Part shown: positions 60,597 to 64,000 of the stretch, piece by piece
Position numbering within the stretch: the stretch's first letter is position 1
Layout: every line of letters begins with the position of its first letter
Assembly: GCA_011033025.1 (NCBI GenBank)
Contig: WFMF01000033.1
Location: 434,001 to 498,000 of the forward strand
Length of the DNA stretch: 64,000 bases
Direction of reading: 5' to 3'
Source of the DNA: Beroe forskalii
Taxonomy: Eukaryota; Ctenophora; Nuda; Beroida; Beroidae
Translations under genes and position numbers: made by a program
The notes under the pieces: model-generated
Told to the model about the DNA's origin: nothing
The model's input: only the letters and a program-made list of their open reading frames with translations
Database searches by the model: none

Positions 60597-63500
60597 GGTA
60601 CTGTGGCGTGTGCCTTGAAGCTCAACGGAGGAGAAATGGTTAGAAATTCTGGTTTCTTTACTATAATTCACTTATTCAATTCAATTTAGCGATTTGATCA
60701 TTTATTCAATTCTGAATTATGTCAATTTTAACATAGTACAGAAGTGCTGTGATCATAGCGTGCAATACTCATAACACAATCGTATTTAATTTGATTTTAA
60801 TTTAATGCAATATTAAAAACGTTTAATAACGCAATCGTAAACAAAAATTCCAGCACTATGCAATAGTGAGTACGTGACAATTGACTCGTCTCATGCAATA
60901 CAAAATGCTAAAAATATTGAGAAAGAGCAACAATAAAGGCTACATAAGCTAGAAAACAACTGATACACGATCTAAACAGACTCTGAGTGACTGTAAAATC
61001 ACACACACATGAGTGTTCATTGAGGCAGCAGTTTAGGTGGAACCATTGAATCACAGTGAATGGTGGCAGTGAGCTAAAACACGGTTTACACACCCTCTCA
61101 AAACATGTCAGACACACTCCGACATACCTACACTCAGACATAGCTACACACAAACATAGCTACACACAAATATAGACATGGCTACACTAAGACATACCTA
61201 AATACAGACATGGCCGCAGTCCACACCAAAGGTCTAGACATTGCTACCTACATACACATTGACTGAACACTCGATCACACCCGAGCAGATTCAAACATCT
61301 GGGTGCTCATTACTCGAAGTATAAAATCGGCTCTGTTTAAAAAGTGATCAAGATCTTTTGATTAACTTGGCTGGTCGAAATACATTTATACACGCAAAGA
61401 AGGGCATTTAATAAGGACCAACGTACTTTCCTAAACACTTATCAAACATTCGCACACACAAACACACACACGGTTAGATAAAATTCCGCACGAAGCAAGG
61501 CGCACTGAGTGTAAAATATACCATGATCTGCCTCTGCTCGTGATGGAAATAATGAAAATAATATATTAATATTTAATGACATTATAATATAATAATATAT
61601 TAATAATATATTGATATTTAACGAAATTTAATGGCATTATAATGTGTGTTCGGGGTGGCAAGTTAAGTGGGTATTTGCAGGGGAATAAGAGGTCGCATTA
61701 ACGTGACGTTGATATCAGGGGTTATAGAGTGGCGAATGTGTTAGAACTAACATGGTTCAAAGTGGCACAAATTTGTTGTAGGCGTAAAAAAGCCATCATT
61801 TTATGTGATACCTCAGTTAGTTAATGTGATGCGCCTTAATGAGTGAGATATTATTAATTCAATATTTGATAAAATATAAAATAGCCAAAATAATAGCTGT
61901 TATTAGCCCAGACTTATTATTACAGTGAACACTCTACACACTCATATAATCATTAGATATGCACATGGAATACTGTTATTATGCAATTATTATGCGATTA
62001 TTATTACAATCCTGAAAACGATTAATATACTAATATATATGGCGTGACGTCATTAATTACATGCTTCAAACCCATGATAACAACGTCATCCTATTATGTT
62101 GAGACTAATAACTGGTCTACTGCTATAGTGTACGTGTTTTATGCGAATTATGCGATTTTATAGAAAAATCTGGTTGCGAAGCAGATGCAACAAACACATT
62201 CATTTCGAATAATGAAATTATGAAACTAAAGTTGAATTTAATATTCGTGTATTTAATCATTTTAGGATAACGTTAGAATTCTACGAAATTTATTCTAATA
62301 GAATACTGTTCTATAGAATTAGAAATTTGTTTCTAGAACCATACTCGAGACGAAGTTAATGACAAATGTCCCATAAACGTAAAATTAGAAACTCAGATTT
62401 AATATTAATTAAACAATAATTTTATCGCAGATTAAAGCATTGAAATGAGTAGAGAAGAAGCAATAAGGCTTATTCAATGGATTTGAAATGCATGATTTTA
62501 ACTGAAATTACTAATTTATGTAACAGGAAAATTTCCTAGAATTGCAACAACGATGGACTGTGGAAGGCACACAATAAGCAAATTTACAAAGAACAAAATA
62601 CGATTTATGATCGAAGAACACCCAAAGATTTAATATGCTTGCTTAGCATTAATGAAGTAAACAATAGAGACATAATGCAGTTCAGATTGGCATTGTCCAA
62701 ATCCAAAGGTCTAAAACCACGCCCGTCCAAAGCAAGTAGGTACTGTGCAGTGCCATGCTCAATCCAAAGATTATGCTGAAAAGAGAGTACAAGAGAGAGT
62801 ACAAAGGATGTTAATCCTAAGAATAAGGTAAGATAAGGGAGTGTGGTTTAATCTACAAAACACAGTACAGAAGTGATCTGTGATATCCATATCTCTGTGT
62901 ATATTAGTAAGAAACGAATCATGTACAACTTGCAAACGATAAACAAATTGAGCAATTTAAATTTAGATTTCTTATTTGACACGTAGGCGATAAATGTCGA
63001 ACACTATTCATTAAATACGTTTGATAAACACGTTGATATTCAATACATAAGTTGCAAATTGTGCTACAATACAAAAATAGATAATACGACAATTAGTAAC
63101 AAAGTCATTTTCTCATTTTCTGAGATCAGAAGTCCGAAACAGGAAGGAAAAGGTGCAAAGTTTGTGCTTCTAATTCAAGAGAATTTGCTTACAGTCGTAG
63201 GTACTGAATTGTACTCAGCAAAGGATGTTAGGGTGTAGGCATAGAAAATAAATGAATTGTACTATGGAACGAATACAAATCTGATATATTGACATAACTC
63301 AATAACCCATGCCAATAAACTGACAAACTGAATACATCAAAGATATTACTGAATATTATACATTATTGGACAAACTCATAAGATGAATATCGGAGTGAGT
63401 CAACATAATATATTCATCATTTAGATCATTCTGTGGCGACACATATCCGAGTACACCCTTTCATATGACAAATATTGCAGTTTGGGGAGACAACTATTAA

Positions 63501-64000
63501 GACTATTAAGAGTGGATAAACAAGGAGTCGATTGGTGTTTTGGAGAGGTCAGTATATCGAACCACGTGTAGTTTTGCAAGGGTAGCCCAAATAGATATAA
63601 CCTCGAACCACGTGCTAGTGCAGCTTCAAGAAGGTTAAAGGGAGGATGGGCCCTGATACTACAATAATAGAGGGCGAGTAGCTCACTTCTTGGGGAAGGG
63701 GAGGGAGAGAGAGAGTTCCTTGGAGGGAGAGAGAGAGAGAAAGAGTTCCTGGGGAGGGATTGAGGGAGTGTTCGCATAATGCGCTCACGAGTAGTCAGGT
63801 GTCAGGGGCATTAATATGGTAATATTATGCGGGGAGCTCATGAATTCATGGAGAAGTGCAGGCAGGGGCATTGATGATATCATGGGGGGGGGGGGAGGGG
63901 GAGGAGGTTAAGTAGTTCAATACTTGAATGGCACCATGAGCCCTCTGATTTGAGGAACCAACTGTTTCGAGTACTGCATTCATCAAGCAAATCAAAAACA
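60597..64000. other. Upstream region of the myristoylated-repeat gene and unassigned tail
   Basis: No supported gene. Short repeats of acatagctacacacaaa near 61139-61190 and AT-rich repeats near 61560-61640. A TTC/GAA-rich cluster (ttctacgaaatttattcta, ttctatagaa) lies near 62278-62335. Purine-rich gagagaga tracts lie near 63700-63750, and a G run at 63882-63900. The minus-strand frame at 63421-63777 is low-complexity and unsupported. Confidence 0.35.

Noticed and set aside
63421-63777. Minus-strand frame rich in S/P/R/L
   Set aside because: Derived mostly from gagagaga and related purine tracts; no start context, splice partner or family motif.

Overview
This window reads as AT-rich, gene-poor animal nuclear DNA. 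The genes are split by GT-AG introns. They include a DM-domain (doublesex/mab-3 type) transcription factor, secreted and EGF-like membrane proteins, and a myristoylated BASP1/MARCKS-like acidic protein. The repeats (RNase H-bearing LINE, Penelope-like element, MITEs, foldbacks, minisatellites) also fit an animal, most likely a marine invertebrate. The species cannot be fixed from sequence alone. I rebuilt seven genes by joining exons whose splice sites and reading phases agree. Five lie on the minus strand. No tRNA, rRNA or CRISPR was seen.

Layout: (1) 126-1304 (+), a DUF1295/steroid-reductase-like membrane enzyme whose single intron looks like an inserted repeat. (2) 1.3-16.8 kb, repeat-dominated: a LINE with intact reverse transcriptase and RNase H (6.9-9.8 kb, minus) ending at a hairpin-rich terminal-inverted-repeat element, plus two large foldbacks (12.36-13.10 and 13.45-13.83 kb). 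(3) 16.8-20.7 kb (-), a five-exon DMRT-type gene with CACGTG arrays upstream and in an intron. (4) 27.4-31.2 kb (-), a four-exon secreted precursor with a 25-nt micro-exon, an RxxR site and a cysteine-containing C-terminal half. (5) 34.6-36.6 kb (-), a decayed Penelope-like element with GIY-YIG endonuclease. (6) 39.0-42.1 kb (-), a four-exon gene for an unrecognised basic, partly coiled-coil protein of 168 residues. (7) 49.7-50.4 kb (+), a sulfotransferase-like P-loop gene with two compensating frameshifts. (8) 52.1-53.2 kb (-), a signal-peptide/EGF-like/transmembrane protein with an acidic tail. (9) 55.1-60.6 kb (-), a four-exon, 366-residue N-myristoylated Ala/Glu/Pro-repeat protein. The last 3.4 kb shows no supported gene.

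The genes do not form one pathway. Recurrent themes are: local tandem duplication at exon edges (three genes); CACGTG arrays at 11-12 bp spacing inside introns; small frame breaks in otherwise well-spliced genes (three of seven), which could be assembly indels or decay; and short inverted-repeat elements whose hairpins keep pairing although the bases differ between copies.
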